A program made the position numbers and the translations under genes. From assembly GCF_014356525.2 (NCBI RefSeq), contig NC_052511.1, forward strand, positions 51,086,068-51,150,067: a stretch of DNA of 64,000 bases, in the 5' to 3' direction. Positions 20,922 through 30,310 of the stretch are shown in pieces (position 1 is the stretch's first letter; every line of letters begins with the position of its first letter). Source of the stretch: Nilaparvata lugens. Its lineage: Eukaryota > Arthropoda > Insecta > Hemiptera > Delphacidae. Under the pieces are notes generated by a model, which saw only the letters and a program-made list of their open reading frames with translations, was not told the origin of the DNA and did not search any database.

Positions 20922-23089
20922 GAATGAAAAAGACTGTGGAATTGTTAAAAAACCACTGATTTAAATCAGTGTTTTTTGTTTTCTTTTTGGCAATTTCTCA
21001 GTCTTTTTCATTCAATGAATAATTTTATGAATAATTCTATAGTTTGATTTATCAGAATATGATAGTCTGAATCCACTTGTCAGCTGATTGATTATGAATA
21101 ATTCTATACTTTTTGTGTAGTTGAGAAGTTGATATTGTGGTAATTATTCATATTGAATGAAAAAGACTGTCAAATTGTCAAAAAACCACTGATTTAAATC
21201 AGTGTTTTTTTGTTTTTTTTTTGCAATTTCTCTGTCTTTTTCATTCAATATGAATAATTACCACAATATCAACTTCTCAACTACAAAAAAAGTATAGAAT
21301 TATTCATAATCAATCAGCTGACAAGTGAATAATTCTATACTTTTTGTGTAGTTGAGAAGTTGATATTGTGGTAATTATTCATATTGAATGAAAAAGACTG
21401 AGAAATTGCAAAAAAAAAACAAAAAACATGATTCAAATCAGTGGTTTTTTGACAATTTCACAGTCTTTTTCATTCAATATGAATAATTACCACATATCAA
21501 CTTCTCAACTACACAAAAAGTATAGAATTATTCATAATCATTTGTTTTTTTTTTGCAATTTCTCAGTCTTTTTCATTCAATATGAATAATTACCACAATA
21601 TTAACTTCTCAACTACACAAAAAGTATAGAATTATTCACTTTTCAGCTGATTGATTATGAATAATTCTATACTTTTTGTGTAGTGAGAAGTTGATATTGT
21701 GGTAATTATTCATATGAATGAAAAAGACTGTCAAATTGTCAAAAAACCACTGATTTAATCAGTGTTTTTTTGTTTTTTTTGCAATTTCTCTGTCTTTTTC
21801 ATTCAATATGAAAATTACCACAATATCAACTTCTCAACTACAAAAAAAGTATAGAATTATTCATAATCAATCAGCTGACAAGTGAATAATTCTATACTTT
21901 TTGTGTAGTTGAGAAGTTGATATTGTGGTAATTATTCATATTGAATGAAAAAGACTGAGAAATTGCAAAAAAAAAACAAAAAACACTGATTCAAATCAGT
22001 GGTTTTTTGACAATTTCACAGTCTTTTTCATTCAATATGAATAATTACCACATATCAACTTCTCAACTACACAAAAAGTATAGAATTATTCATAATCATT
22101 TGTTTTTTTTTTGCAATTTCTCAGTCTTTTTCATTCAATATGAATAATTACCACAATATTAACTTCTCAACTACACAAAAAGTATAGAATTATTCACTTT
22201 TCAGCTGATTGATTATGAATAATTCTATACTTTTTGTGTAGTTGAGAAGTTGATATGTGGTAATTATTCATATTGAATGAAAAAGACTGAGAAATTGCAA
22301 AAAAAAAACAAAAAACACTGATTTAAATCAGTGGTTTTTTGACAATTTCACAGTCTTTTTCATTCAATATGAATAATTACCACAATATCAACTTCTCAAC
22401 TACACAAAAAGTATAGAATTATTCATAATCATTTGTTTTTTTTTGCAATTTCTCAGTCTTTTTCATTCAATATGAATAATTACCACAATATTAACTTCTC
22501 AACTACACAAAAAGTATAGAATTATTCACTTTTCAGCTGATTGATTATGAATAATTCTATACTTTTTGTGTAGTTGAGAAGTTGATATGTGGTAATTATT
22601 CATATTGAATGAAAAAGACTGAGAAATTGCAAAAAAAAAACAAAAAACACTGATTTAAATCAGTGGTTTTTTGACAATTTCACAGTCTTTTTCATTCAAT
22701 ATGAATAATTACCACATATCAACTTCTCAACTACACAAAAAGTATAGAATTATTCATAATCATTTTTTTTTTTTTTGCAATTTCTCAGTCTTTTTCATTC
22801 AATATGAATAATTACCACAATATTAACTTCTCAACTACACAAAAAGTATAGAATTATTCACTTTTCAGCTGATTGATTATGAATAATTCTATACTTTTTG
22901 TGTAGTTGAGAAGTTGATATGTGGTAATTATTCATATTGAATGAAAAAGACTGTGAAATTGTCAATAAACCACTGATTTAAATCAGTGTTTTTTTGTTTG
23001 TTTTTTTGCAATTTCTCAGTCTTTTTCATTCAATATGAATAATTACCACAATATCAATTTCTCAACTACACAAAAAGTATAGAATTATT
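20922..23089. repeat. 2.2-kb array of nested palindromes, 8 hairpin centres
   Basis: The palindrome actgatttaaatcagt or a close variant recurs at 20955, 21188, 21429, 21749, 21985, 22317, 22649 and 22972. It is flanked each time by gaatgaaaaagactg and its complement cagtctttttcattc. Between centres a second inverted pair occurs: agtatagaattattcat / atgaataattctatact, with agttgagaagttgat. The last three periods are 332, 332 and 323 bp, so a higher-order unit has spread in tandem. Copy B has one gaattattcataatcaatc at this point and no array. Confidence 0.9.
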
Positions 23090-23225
23090 CATAATCAATC
23101 AGCTGACAAGTGGATTATTCATTGCATGCATTACACAGATGTCTGGAGAGGCCCGTGAGCAGGTGACACCAGATACTTGTGGTTGAGAAAACTGCGTGTG
23201 GTCTACTGTTCACAGAACTACTAGT

Positions 23226-23740
23226 ATATATATTTCTGTTCATCTTATAGTTGTCAAATATATATGTATAACTTTATTATCAATCATATATAGCTGCAAG
23301 TCTCCTTTAAAGAGAAAAAAAATCATCAGGTTCACGATAAATTTCGAAATGGGGAATCTTTTGAAGCGTTAGAGATGTTGGTTTTAGAAGATGAAATGTG
23401 TTCAAACAATCCATTAGTGTGTTTCAGATGGATGCAACGATGTATGAAATGTTCAGAAGGTTGACGATTGAAGGTGATATATCTAGACGTGAATATTTTG
23501 TTTGTACTATGTCTGATGTCTGATTGTATAGGTATATGATATAATAGAGGGGAGATATTTATTCCACAATCGACGAGTATTTTTATGGATATTTGATTCG
23601 AATCTTGATTCAATGCATTCAGTTTTTTTAATTTTCTGTTCCACTGTAAACATAGATTGGCAAGACAATCTATATATATTCAAATTCAAATTCAAATTTA
23701 TTGGTTCTCAGAAAATATACAACACTTTCAAGACAAAAAA
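23226..23740. other. Unassigned, possible LINE debris
   Basis: Bases 23670-23735 resemble a LINE 3' end (a repeated tcaaattcaaa run then tttattggttctcag). The minus-strand frames at 23332-23695 have no recognised domain. This interval is absent from copy B. Confidence 0.35.
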
Positions 23741-24404
23741 AATATATATAAAAGCGAAATGGCACTCACTCACTCACTGACTGACTGACTCACTCACTCA
23801 CTCGCAGAGCTAAAAATCTACCAGACCAAAAACGTTCAAATTTGGTAGGTATGTTCAGTTGGCCCTTTAGAGGCGCACTAAGAAATCTTTTGGCAATATT
23901 TTAACTCTAAGGGTGGTTTTTAAGGGTTTAAAGTTTCGTCTTTTAGCATGTGTATTTTTCTTATTTTCTTAATTATAATTGGAAAATGTCCATACCATAT
24001 GTTAATATAGAACTATAATCTAGAGAGAGTACCTCTTCGAAACAGTTGTTAACTGGTAACTAAATTAATAATTTTGTCAGGTTGGCATTAAGTTGAGTTG
24101 ACTTTGTTAGGTTGGCACCAAGTTAAAGATTGAAATGCATTTATCGCGGAAAAATTGATTGGGCACTGCTACTTCAATCAGAGTTATTCCTGGTAATATT
24201 ATATTACTAGCCGTCAGGCTCGCTTCGCTCGCCATCCGTTAGCCAGACGTTTAGTCTGGACCCCCGACTGGATCGTCCTAACATATGATAAAAATGCTCA
24301 AATGAAAAATGCAGGCGAGCGAAGCGAGCCTGCTGATCTCATTCTTGGGCGATCCAGTCGGGGGTCCAGACGGATACGGCAAGCGAAGCGAGCCTGACGG
24401 CTAG
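23741..24404 (+). mobile_element. Helitron-like element, copy 2
   Basis: Matches 2632-3321, including the tataaaagcgaaatggcact start, the CACT simple repeat and the terminal gacggCTAG (24401-24404) followed by T. The extreme 5' TC is obscured by an A/T run. Confidence 0.55.
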
Positions 24405-24424
24405 TTTATTAAGTAATTGTAAAT

Positions 24425-24735
24425 TGAGTGTGTAAAAGTAATTAAGTTTGTTTTTCGGTAATTCTTCAAAATTATATTTTTAATATGTGAATATTTCCTA
24501 TTTTTGTTATAATAATGAGAAATATTACTTCTATGTTTAGTTTTGAAGCATCTAAATTTGAAAATCCACTTTGTGAAAATACTTGAGGACTGAAAATTTT
24601 GTGAATTGACAAGACTCAACCTATTTCGGACTATGTGTTATCTAAATTTAGGAGAGGAATAACACAAGGTTACCTTATTTTTCCTCTCCCTTTCATTTTG
24701 ATAATGTACTTTCTGTATGAATGAATAAAGAATGA
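24425..24735 (+). mobile_element. LINE-like 3' tail
   Basis: Same tail family as 13845-14105: cacaaggttaccttattttt, then atgtactttctgtatgaatg and aataaa. No reverse-transcriptase part. Confidence 0.6.
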
Positions 24736-24778
24736 AGAATTTTGAAGTGACACATAACCTAGCTACATTTATACTGTT

Positions 24779-25017
24779 AATAAAACAAAATAAAATCTTA
24801 TAGCACCCTTTATTTTTAAAAAACCATGAAATAGTTGAACAACTAGTTTCGGGGATATATTATTCGGTGAATATTATTTTATTTTAGAACCTGATGATGG
24901 TGTATATCACCGAAACTAGTTGTTCATCTATTTTAAGGTTTTTTTAAAAATAAAGGGTGCTATGAGATTTTATTTTGTTTTATTAATTTAAAAGTAGCCC
25001 ATGTCAATAAGTGTTTT
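24779..25017 (+). mobile_element. Foldback Penelope-like element with hammerhead-like core (copy P1)
   Basis: Flanked by a 12-bp duplication ATTTATACTGTT (24767-24778 and 25018-25029). Arms taaaacaaaataaaa and its complement give a foldback, and agttgaacaactagtttcgg is repeated inverted on the other arm. One end has an asymmetric extension (aaaagtagccca...aagtgttt). Copies at 56664-56925 and 62824-63820 share the same ends and also have 12-bp duplications. Penelope-like elements are known to carry hammerhead motifs in their terminal repeats. No GIY-YIG or reverse-transcriptase frame is present, so this would be non-autonomous. Confidence 0.65.
24891..24916 (+). ncRNA. Hammerhead ribozyme-like core
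   Basis: CTGATGA at 24891-24897 and GAAAC at 24912-24916 are separated by GGTG/CACC arms that could form helix II (24899-24902 with 24908-24911). An unpaired T at 24898 makes the helix imperfect. The first and third core boxes are therefore present in the right order and spacing. The helix III/I partner and cleavage site were not verified by folding. Confidence 0.4.
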
Positions 25018-25212
25018 ATTTATACTGTTGTATGCATTAGAATTGGAACCGTTTAGGGCTTATTAGCCTGTGGTACTTTTCTGTAAGTTGTGTAATTCTG
25101 AATGATCGAATAAATGAATAAATACATAAAAATGAAATCAAAAATGTCATGCAATTATCACAGTCATCAATTTCTAAGCTTGAAATTATACCACAAAAAC
25201 GTATATAGCATC

Positions 25213-25325
25213 AGATACACCGATATCAGATATCCTCTAAAGAAGGCAGTGGCAAGGCAGAGAATCGGCAATGCTGTTCTCCCATCTTTATCCACTGCCA
25301 TTATAAAGTAAATCTCACTGTAGTT
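25213..25325 (+). mobile_element. Repeat family H copy
   Basis: Contains aaggcagtggcaaggcagag, gaatcggcaatgctgttctc and ccactgccattataaagt. Relatives are at 9572, 10277, 37018 and 63828. It aligns with copy B and marks the right end of the A/B homology. Confidence 0.6.
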
Positions 25326-25429
25326 CTAATGGGACTATTCAGTCCAGTCAATATAGAAATAAAAAAGGGTGTGTGAATGCAATTTATATTAGTAGAGATA
25401 ATTTGGGAGAAAAGACTGACTTTTTTGCT

Positions 25430-25810
25430 CGAGATCCCCCTCCCCCCCTCTCCCCCCTCGTCCATCCCTCCTCCCCTTCCCCCCCCGCTGTAGGCGGGGG
25501 GTGTTCTAAAAATAGATTTCCCCTTCCCCCTGTCCAGTGGAGGTGAGGGGGAGTGAGAGAGAGGGAGATATATCTTTCTCTCTTTCTAAATCCCCTTCCC
25601 CCTGTCCAGTGGAGGTGAGGGGGAGAGAGTGAGAGGGTGATATATCTTTCTCTCTCTTTCTAAATCCCCTTCCCCCTGTCCAGTGGAGGTGAGGGGGAGA
25701 GAGTGAGAGGGTGATATATCTTCTCTCTCTTTCTAAAAATAGATTTCCCCTTCCCCCTGTCCAGTGGAGGTGAGGGGGAGTGAGTGAGAGGGAGATATCT
25801 CTCTCTCCAG
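25430..25810. repeat. C-rich minisatellite, period about 75-78 bp, 4 copies
   Basis: ttccccctgtccagtggagg followed by gggggagNgag and a ctctctttct run occurs near 25523, 25601, 25676 and 25754, after a C-run at 25437-25490. Confidence 0.9.
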
Positions 25811-26153
25811 GTGAGGGAAAAAAAAAAAAATTTCCCTTTTAGGAGGAAAAATTCCCTCTCTGTCTACTGTCAAATTGAAGTGAATTCATATTTCTACATC
25901 TAATGCTATAGTGACAAATTGAAGTGAATCCATTTCGCTCTACTATGATGGGATAGAGATAGAGATCTCCTTCTTTTACTCATGCCATCTCTTCCCGCTC
26001 CCTTTCCGAAAGGAGATAAGAATCAATTGAGAAATTCTCTCCCAGTATAGATGAGAGGGAAAATTCCTTTGGTGACAGATTAAAGTGAATCCATATTAAA
26101 GTGAGGTCAATGACTCTCTCTATATCTAATTGAATTGAGAAATTCTCTCTCAT

Positions 26154-26285
26154 CTAATGATATAAATCTCTACGTTCTTTTACATTTTTTATCTGCAATA
26201 TCGTACAAGCATTTCCAAGTTCATCGGAATTTTTAACAACAGATAATGGCGAATCATTTGTACAATCATAATGTATGACCGCTGT
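26154..26285 (-). pseudogene. Coding remnant of unknown protein, in viral-like cluster
   Basis: About 43 codons open on the minus strand with protein-like composition (for example HYDCTNDSPLSVV and GNACTILQ), ending in TAG at 26154. It follows the ORF at 26312-26479 on the same strand in another frame, so the two may be pieces of one broken gene. No family was recognised. Confidence 0.35.
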
Positions 26286-26311
26286 CTAGAATATTGAGCA
26301 GTTCGAAAATC

Positions 26312-26479
26312 TCAGATAATCGAAAAGTGTACATTTTCTGTTTTTGTTAACGGTAAATCAACATCTTGACATCCTGTTGAAAATTTAATATTCTTCGCAA
26401 TTGAATCAAATTCATTAAATGAAATTGACATCAAGAGACGAGATAATTTTTTGAATTTTGAAAAACCATAACACTGCAT
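26312..26479 (-). CDS. Small ORF, 55 residues, unknown
   Basis: ATG at 26479, stop TGA at 26312-26314. It begins MQCYGFSKFKKLSRLL and has balanced composition unlike the surrounding repeat DNA. It lies on the same strand as the capsid-like and BIR-like remnants upstream. It may be the N-terminus of a longer broken gene continuing into 26154-26285. No domain is recognised and no function is claimed. Confidence 0.4.
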   Translation of the reverse strand: MQCYGFSKFKKLSRLLMSISFNEFDSIAKNIKFSTGCQDVDLPLTKTENVHFSII

Positions 26480-26539
26480 CTTGCAGATGTTTGATGCGAG
26501 TCGAATGAGGGGGAAAGAATTCTATTGATGATATGCACG

Positions 26540-26660
26540 TGCACTAAAGATTACCCCACACTGCTGTCTGCTCTAGCTCTAAATTAATGAATGCACGTGT
26601 TATAGGCGCACGTGCACTAAAGATTACCACACACGTGGTGTCTGCTCTAGCTCTAAGCAG
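26540..26660. repeat. Direct repeat, about 80 bp apart
   Basis: gcacgtgcactaaagattacc ... gtctgctctagctctaa occurs at 26545 and again at 26608. This short duplication lies between two ORFs of the minus-strand cluster. It is a plausible intergenic or regulatory repeat. Confidence 0.8.
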
Positions 26661-26833
26661 CACTAAAAACTAAAAAACGTGAATGGGATATCGGAATGAA
26701 AAATCGTTTGAAGGCAGAAAACGTTTATTTACACATTTCACTACAACCACACATAACTTCATCTTCAATTCTAATTAGCTTATCTATACATAAATATGAG
26801 GACGATAATAACATAGATAGTCTCTTATATCAT

Positions 26834-26998
26834 TTAATTCACCGTGCTTAGAAAAATGTCTTTCAATTGCTTCGCCAAACTATAATTTTCAGGAGTTGAT
26901 TTCCTAATTGCACTTTCACACTCATCGTACCAATCAATACAGTTTTTTAACCTCACTTCCAATTCGTTGTCGGGAGCCAGCCACTTTCTCGGATCCAT
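26834..26998 (-). CDS. Small ORF, 54 residues, unknown
   Basis: ATG at 26998 and TAA at 26834-26836. It begins MDPRKWLAPDNELEVRL and continues with a mixed charged, Trp/Tyr/Cys-containing sequence, so it reads as real protein and not as repeat translation. It starts 22 bp after the end of the BIR-like frame on the same strand, which is tight virus-like gene packing. There is no membrane segment or recognised domain. It is intact, although its upstream neighbours are broken. The function is unknown. Confidence 0.5.
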   Translation of the reverse strand: MDPRKWLAPDNELEVRLKNCIDWYDECESAIRKSTPENYSLAKQLKDIFLSTVN

Positions 26999-27020
26999 GA
27001 TGTTGAACGAATGAAGAAAA

Positions 27021-27685
27021 CTAGGTGTAGGCAGGAACTATTATAGAGTAATTAAGCGGTCTTTCTTCATCAATTGACGATAGACAACATGTACGCGCTT
27101 TATGCAGTCTCAATGCATGCTGGCAATAAACACACTGTAGATCCTTTCCGTTGTAGAAGAATCCATAACGAGCAAAGTTTCTTTTCTGTGAATTTGTGTA
27201 CATCGGAGCCATTTTCATACTTTGCATTCGATTGTTTTCGCACAAGAAATTATTTGTTTGATACATATTTTTAAACAACAAAGAATTATAATGCTGGGCG
27301 GAGAATAAGGCACACCGAGAATGTGGATTATTTTTATGAATGTTGCATGCAGCATAACACCATGAACTAGTGAAAAAGCTGAAATCAGGTTTTGGAAAAT
27401 CCTCTGGTATGCATTGTACGTTGCTATGCAATCTTCTTAAAAACTTTGCTTTCTCAGTTCCTTTTGTGAAATTTTCTCATAAGCTGCAAGGTAATCACGA
27501 ATTAATGACTCATTGTATTCTAAATCTCCATCTTCCCATTTTATTTTATGATAGTGACGTTCTAACCATGTTGCATCGTTATACAATTTTGCACTCAATT
27601 CTGTCTTTGCAAATGGCGATTTGAAATGGAACACAATATAATTATTAAACTGATCAATTATGGCAAGTTCTTTCACAAAATTTGA
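27021..27685 (-). pseudogene. BIR-like (IAP-related) gene, frameshifted
   Basis: Two minus-strand frames lie end to end, 27437-27676 and 27021-27431. They are separated by what looks like a one-base shift in a T-run near 27445, as though they were once one protein of about 215 residues. The second part contains RNFARYGFFYNGKDLQCVYC (near residues 84-103 of that frame), which resembles the first half of a baculovirus IAP repeat: an Arg/Phe-Ala-x-x-Gly-Phe-Phe-Tyr block then CxxC. The expected downstream His and Cys that complete the zinc site are not seen where they should be, so the domain is truncated or very divergent. Full BIR proteins bind caspases or related partners. Such genes occur in large insect DNA viruses and in hosts. 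The upstream part (WLERHYHKIKWEDGDLEYN) is not a family I can name. The neighbours suggest an integrated viral or Polinton-like cluster. Confidence 0.5.
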
Positions 27686-27774
27686 TTACAATCTTGTTTA
27701 AACCAGTGAAGATCAACTGTAGCAATTTTAGCAGTCGCTGACCTTCTTTCTCTTCATAGGCTTTGTCTCTCCCC

Positions 27775-27996
27775 TCAGCGGCGCGGCGGCGGCGGGGCGC
27801 GAGCGCGGCGGGGGTTCCTCAAATCCTCCTTTGTCTTCCCCCACCTGCAGCGGCTTCGGTAATCTGCGTCTCTCATCCCTCCTCCTCCTCCCCCTCCTCC
27901 TCCACCTCCAGCGCTTCGGCGTACTGCAGCTTGCTTCATAATAGAAACTATCAAGATCGCACTGAATACCAATAGAGCGAGTTTGCGGCTATCCAA
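27775..27996 (-). CDS. Gly-rich small membrane-type ORF
   Basis: The minus-strand frame opens near DSRKLALLVFSAILIVSIM, a single hydrophobic helix of about 15 residues. It continues with a run of 11 glycines (27878-27910), then a basic Arg/Pro-rich tail ending RAPPPPRR and a stop at 27775-27777. There is no ATG at the start of the frame; the first is after the hydrophobic segment, so the true start may be lost or it may use a rare codon. It lies between the capsid-like pseudogene and the BIR-like gene on the same strand. The high GC (GGC/GGA/CGC triplets) is unlike its neighbours and may come from microsatellite expansion. It could be a minor virion or membrane protein; this is inferred from position only. 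Confidence 0.35.
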   Translation of the reverse strand: MDSRKLALLVFSAILIVSIMKQAAVRRSAGGGGGGGGGGGMRDADYRSRCRWGKTKEDLRNPRRARAPPPPRR

Positions 27997-28110
27997 ATAT
28001 CAGAACACAAAGAATAGGACATGTTGACTGTTCAAAGGGAAACTGATAATGGCTTACATTTGTTGCAGTCACACCTTATATAACCTGCAGTGATGCACTC
28101 TATCAACAAA

Positions 28111-29186
28111 TTACTGAACTTCTTTCACCATACTCGTGAGAGGTGTATATTCCATCACACGATCGCTAATTAAAACGCAATAAGCGGAAGTATTTGCAGG
28201 TACTGCACTTTAAATTCCTTTCAATACGAACATCTGTCGATGATTTCAAATGACTTGGTTGGTGTGAACAATCTACAACAATCAGTGGTGTTGAATCACA
28301 AAATGTTTTAAAATCGATTTCTGTTCCGAGTTCACTATTGATGAATGATTATAATACAGGTGCGAAATCCAAGAACATGCGGTATAAAACCTCCTTCTTA
28401 CCTAGCAGATTTTCATATGGATAATACTCGCTGTTCAAATATACTTTAACATTGTAAATACCGCAGCTATCGAAATTAGATATTGATTTATTTATTTTAT
28501 TCTTACGATCAGTTTGAAATGCAATTATAACATATTTTGGACTATCAAAACTCGATGTGGTACGAACCGCCCAAGAATGGTTAAGTGTTTGCAAATTTGG
28601 TAATTCACAATTTCCCAATGGCGGAAACCTAATTTCAGTGGAGTGTCAGCATCGAGCAGTCTCAAAAATTTCAGTCTTACATGATCTTCTAAAGTTATGT
28701 AGGGCATGCGCCATTGCAGTTTTGTAATTTTCAACACTAACGTTTGTTCCGCTTGAGACTCAACACAATTTAGATCTGTCGGTGACCTCAATAAGACGAG
28801 TTCCTGTTTCAAATTTAAAATTTATTCTTTGAAAATCTTCAAAAAACGGGGAGGATTAATTTCAGCGGAACACAGAAAGTGAATGTATTATCTGCTAGCT
28901 CATATCCTGCTCTGTCAAAACCAGCCAAGTGATAGTGGTTTTTATCGAGAGTATTTTTCACCAATATAGCTTTAATTGTGGATGTTAATCCAATCAATCT
29001 TGATTTAGAAATTTGCTGACCTGCTAATTCATATCGTATTTCGTCAAAAAGGTTACCGATTACGTTACTGCTTAATTATAGCGCTGCTGCAACTGGTGTA
29101 TCGGCTGGGTTCTGAGAAAACTTATATGATTAATGTTCCTCTACAAAATCCAATGATTTGTTCGATAAAATCACATCTAATTTCAT
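28111..29186 (-). pseudogene. Double-jelly-roll capsid-like protein, decayed
   Basis: A series of minus-strand frames, each with strong family-like motifs, runs in order: a start MKLDVILSNKS at 29186; NLFDEIRYELAG and TSTIKAILVKN (28839-29063); FCVPLKLIL; KQELVLLRSP (28812 on); FRHWE (near 28620); WAVRTTSSFDSPKYVIIAFQ and IYNVKVYLNSEYYPYENL (28618-28395); TPLIVVDCSHQ (about 28290); and VPANTSAYCVLISDRVMEY, ending in TAA at 28111-28113. From memory this order matches insect proteins annotated with a DJR-like domain, related to capsids of Polinton-like and adintovirus-type elements. At least four frame changes and a small deletion after the YPYENL block make it non-functional. The family is usually about 400 residues and roughly 320 are traceable here. 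It is the first gene of a minus-strand cluster. Confidence 0.65.
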
Positions 29187-30210
29187 TCAATGACATCCCT
29201 TACATTTTTTAATTCCATTACCACAAAAATGATATTACAGATCATTGAATACAATCTGTTCGCTTAAGAAAAAGAATCTGTCTGCAAACAGGAGTGAAAT
29301 ACATTCAGAACTCACTAAAAATGCTTATCTATAAACTCAAATGAAAAAACTTATCTTAATCAAATTTAATTATCTTAATTCATCCCACACACTCACACAT
29401 ACACCATGAAGAAATCATAATTATTATTAACAAAATACTAAAGGAATTGAAACAAGTGGCTGTCAAGTTGATCATCTGAGAATAATAAAAAGCTCATTAA
29501 TCTCAACCGGAGAATGATCCATCAACCATAGGTAATATTCAGATTTGTAAGATTTAATATTATTTGAATTTTAATTTTGACGGGGCAGACTATTTAAAAT
29601 ATATAAGATTAAAGACTTTCAAGATTTATTTATTTTATGCTGAATATAACAATTAATTACGTTTGTTACAAATAAGAATGCAATCACCTTCTCAATAATT
29701 TTCTTTGTTCGGCATGTTATTCGTATATGTATATACCTATATTTAATAAAACATAATATATACATATATTTGTACGAAGACGTGTTTTTCACATGAATTA
29801 TTATTTCTTTGGTCCTCCTCTCTACCTCTGTTTATAAACTGAATCAAACTTATCGGATCCAGAACCTTGTACCATTAATAAAGAGTACTAGATTTCTTTT
29901 TTCAAATCGTTTGGGCCGTTGTTTCAAAATTTTCAACTGTAAATTTGTACTTACTAGTAGAAAAATGTTGTTTTCAGCATGAAATAAACATGAAAACGAA
30001 TGTGAAAGATGATTGGGGAGTGATAGAGATGGAAGAAGAAAAAGTTCGAGATAGATATATTGGAAAGGCGGAGGAAAGGAAGAGAGAGAGAGAGAAGAGC
30101 GAAAGATTTGTGGACTTGTGTATGCAGAACATCTCAGAGAAATAACTTTTCTTTATTAAAAGTCTTTCTTCCCCTATCTTGAGTCCCAGGTGCAAAACTG
30201 TGATCATTCT
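29187..30210. other. AT-rich flank of the viral-like cluster
   Basis: No convincing gene. Frames at 29945-30145 are purine-rich noise. The stretch ends at the assembly gap. Confidence 0.4.
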
Positions 30211-30310
30211 NNNNNNNNNNNNNNNNNNNNNNNNNNNNNNNNNNNNNNNNNNNNNNNNNNNNNNNNNNNNNNNNNNNNNNNNNNNNNNNNNNNNNNNNNN
30301 NNNNNNNNNN
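30211..30310. other. Assembly gap of exactly 100 N
   Basis: A round 100-N run is the usual placeholder for a gap of unknown size. Duplicated segment B begins at the first base after it. Confidence 1.

Larger units (their letters stand above)
20578..23225 (+). mobile_element. Repeat family G copy expanded by an internal palindromic array
   Basis: The left end is at 20578 (gaccgaacgaagtgaggt) and the right end ctactgttcacagaactact reaches 23225. A normal copy is about 0.4 kb. The excess is the LINE tail at 20795-20880 and the inverted-repeat array at 20922-23089. The copy B counterpart (36711-37003) has neither. Confidence 0.75.
11788..25400. repeat. Large duplicated segment, copy A
   Basis: Colinear with 30311-37195 from ctgaagtttccagtactcat onwards. 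The same order of microsatellites, LINE tail, MITE, family G, 130-bp satellite and family H is found in both. Copy A is about 13.6 kb and copy B about 6.9 kb. The excess in A is explained by discrete insertions: 13453-13700, about 16556-17525, 18278-19505, 20795-20880, 20922-23089 and about 23134-25200. The copies are clearly recent, but identity was not calculated. Confidence 0.9.

Noticed and set aside
21000..23089. CRISPR-like interpretation of the regularly spaced repeats
   Set aside because: Repeats are inverted, AT-rich and of eukaryotic transposon type; spacers are not unique and no cas genes exist.
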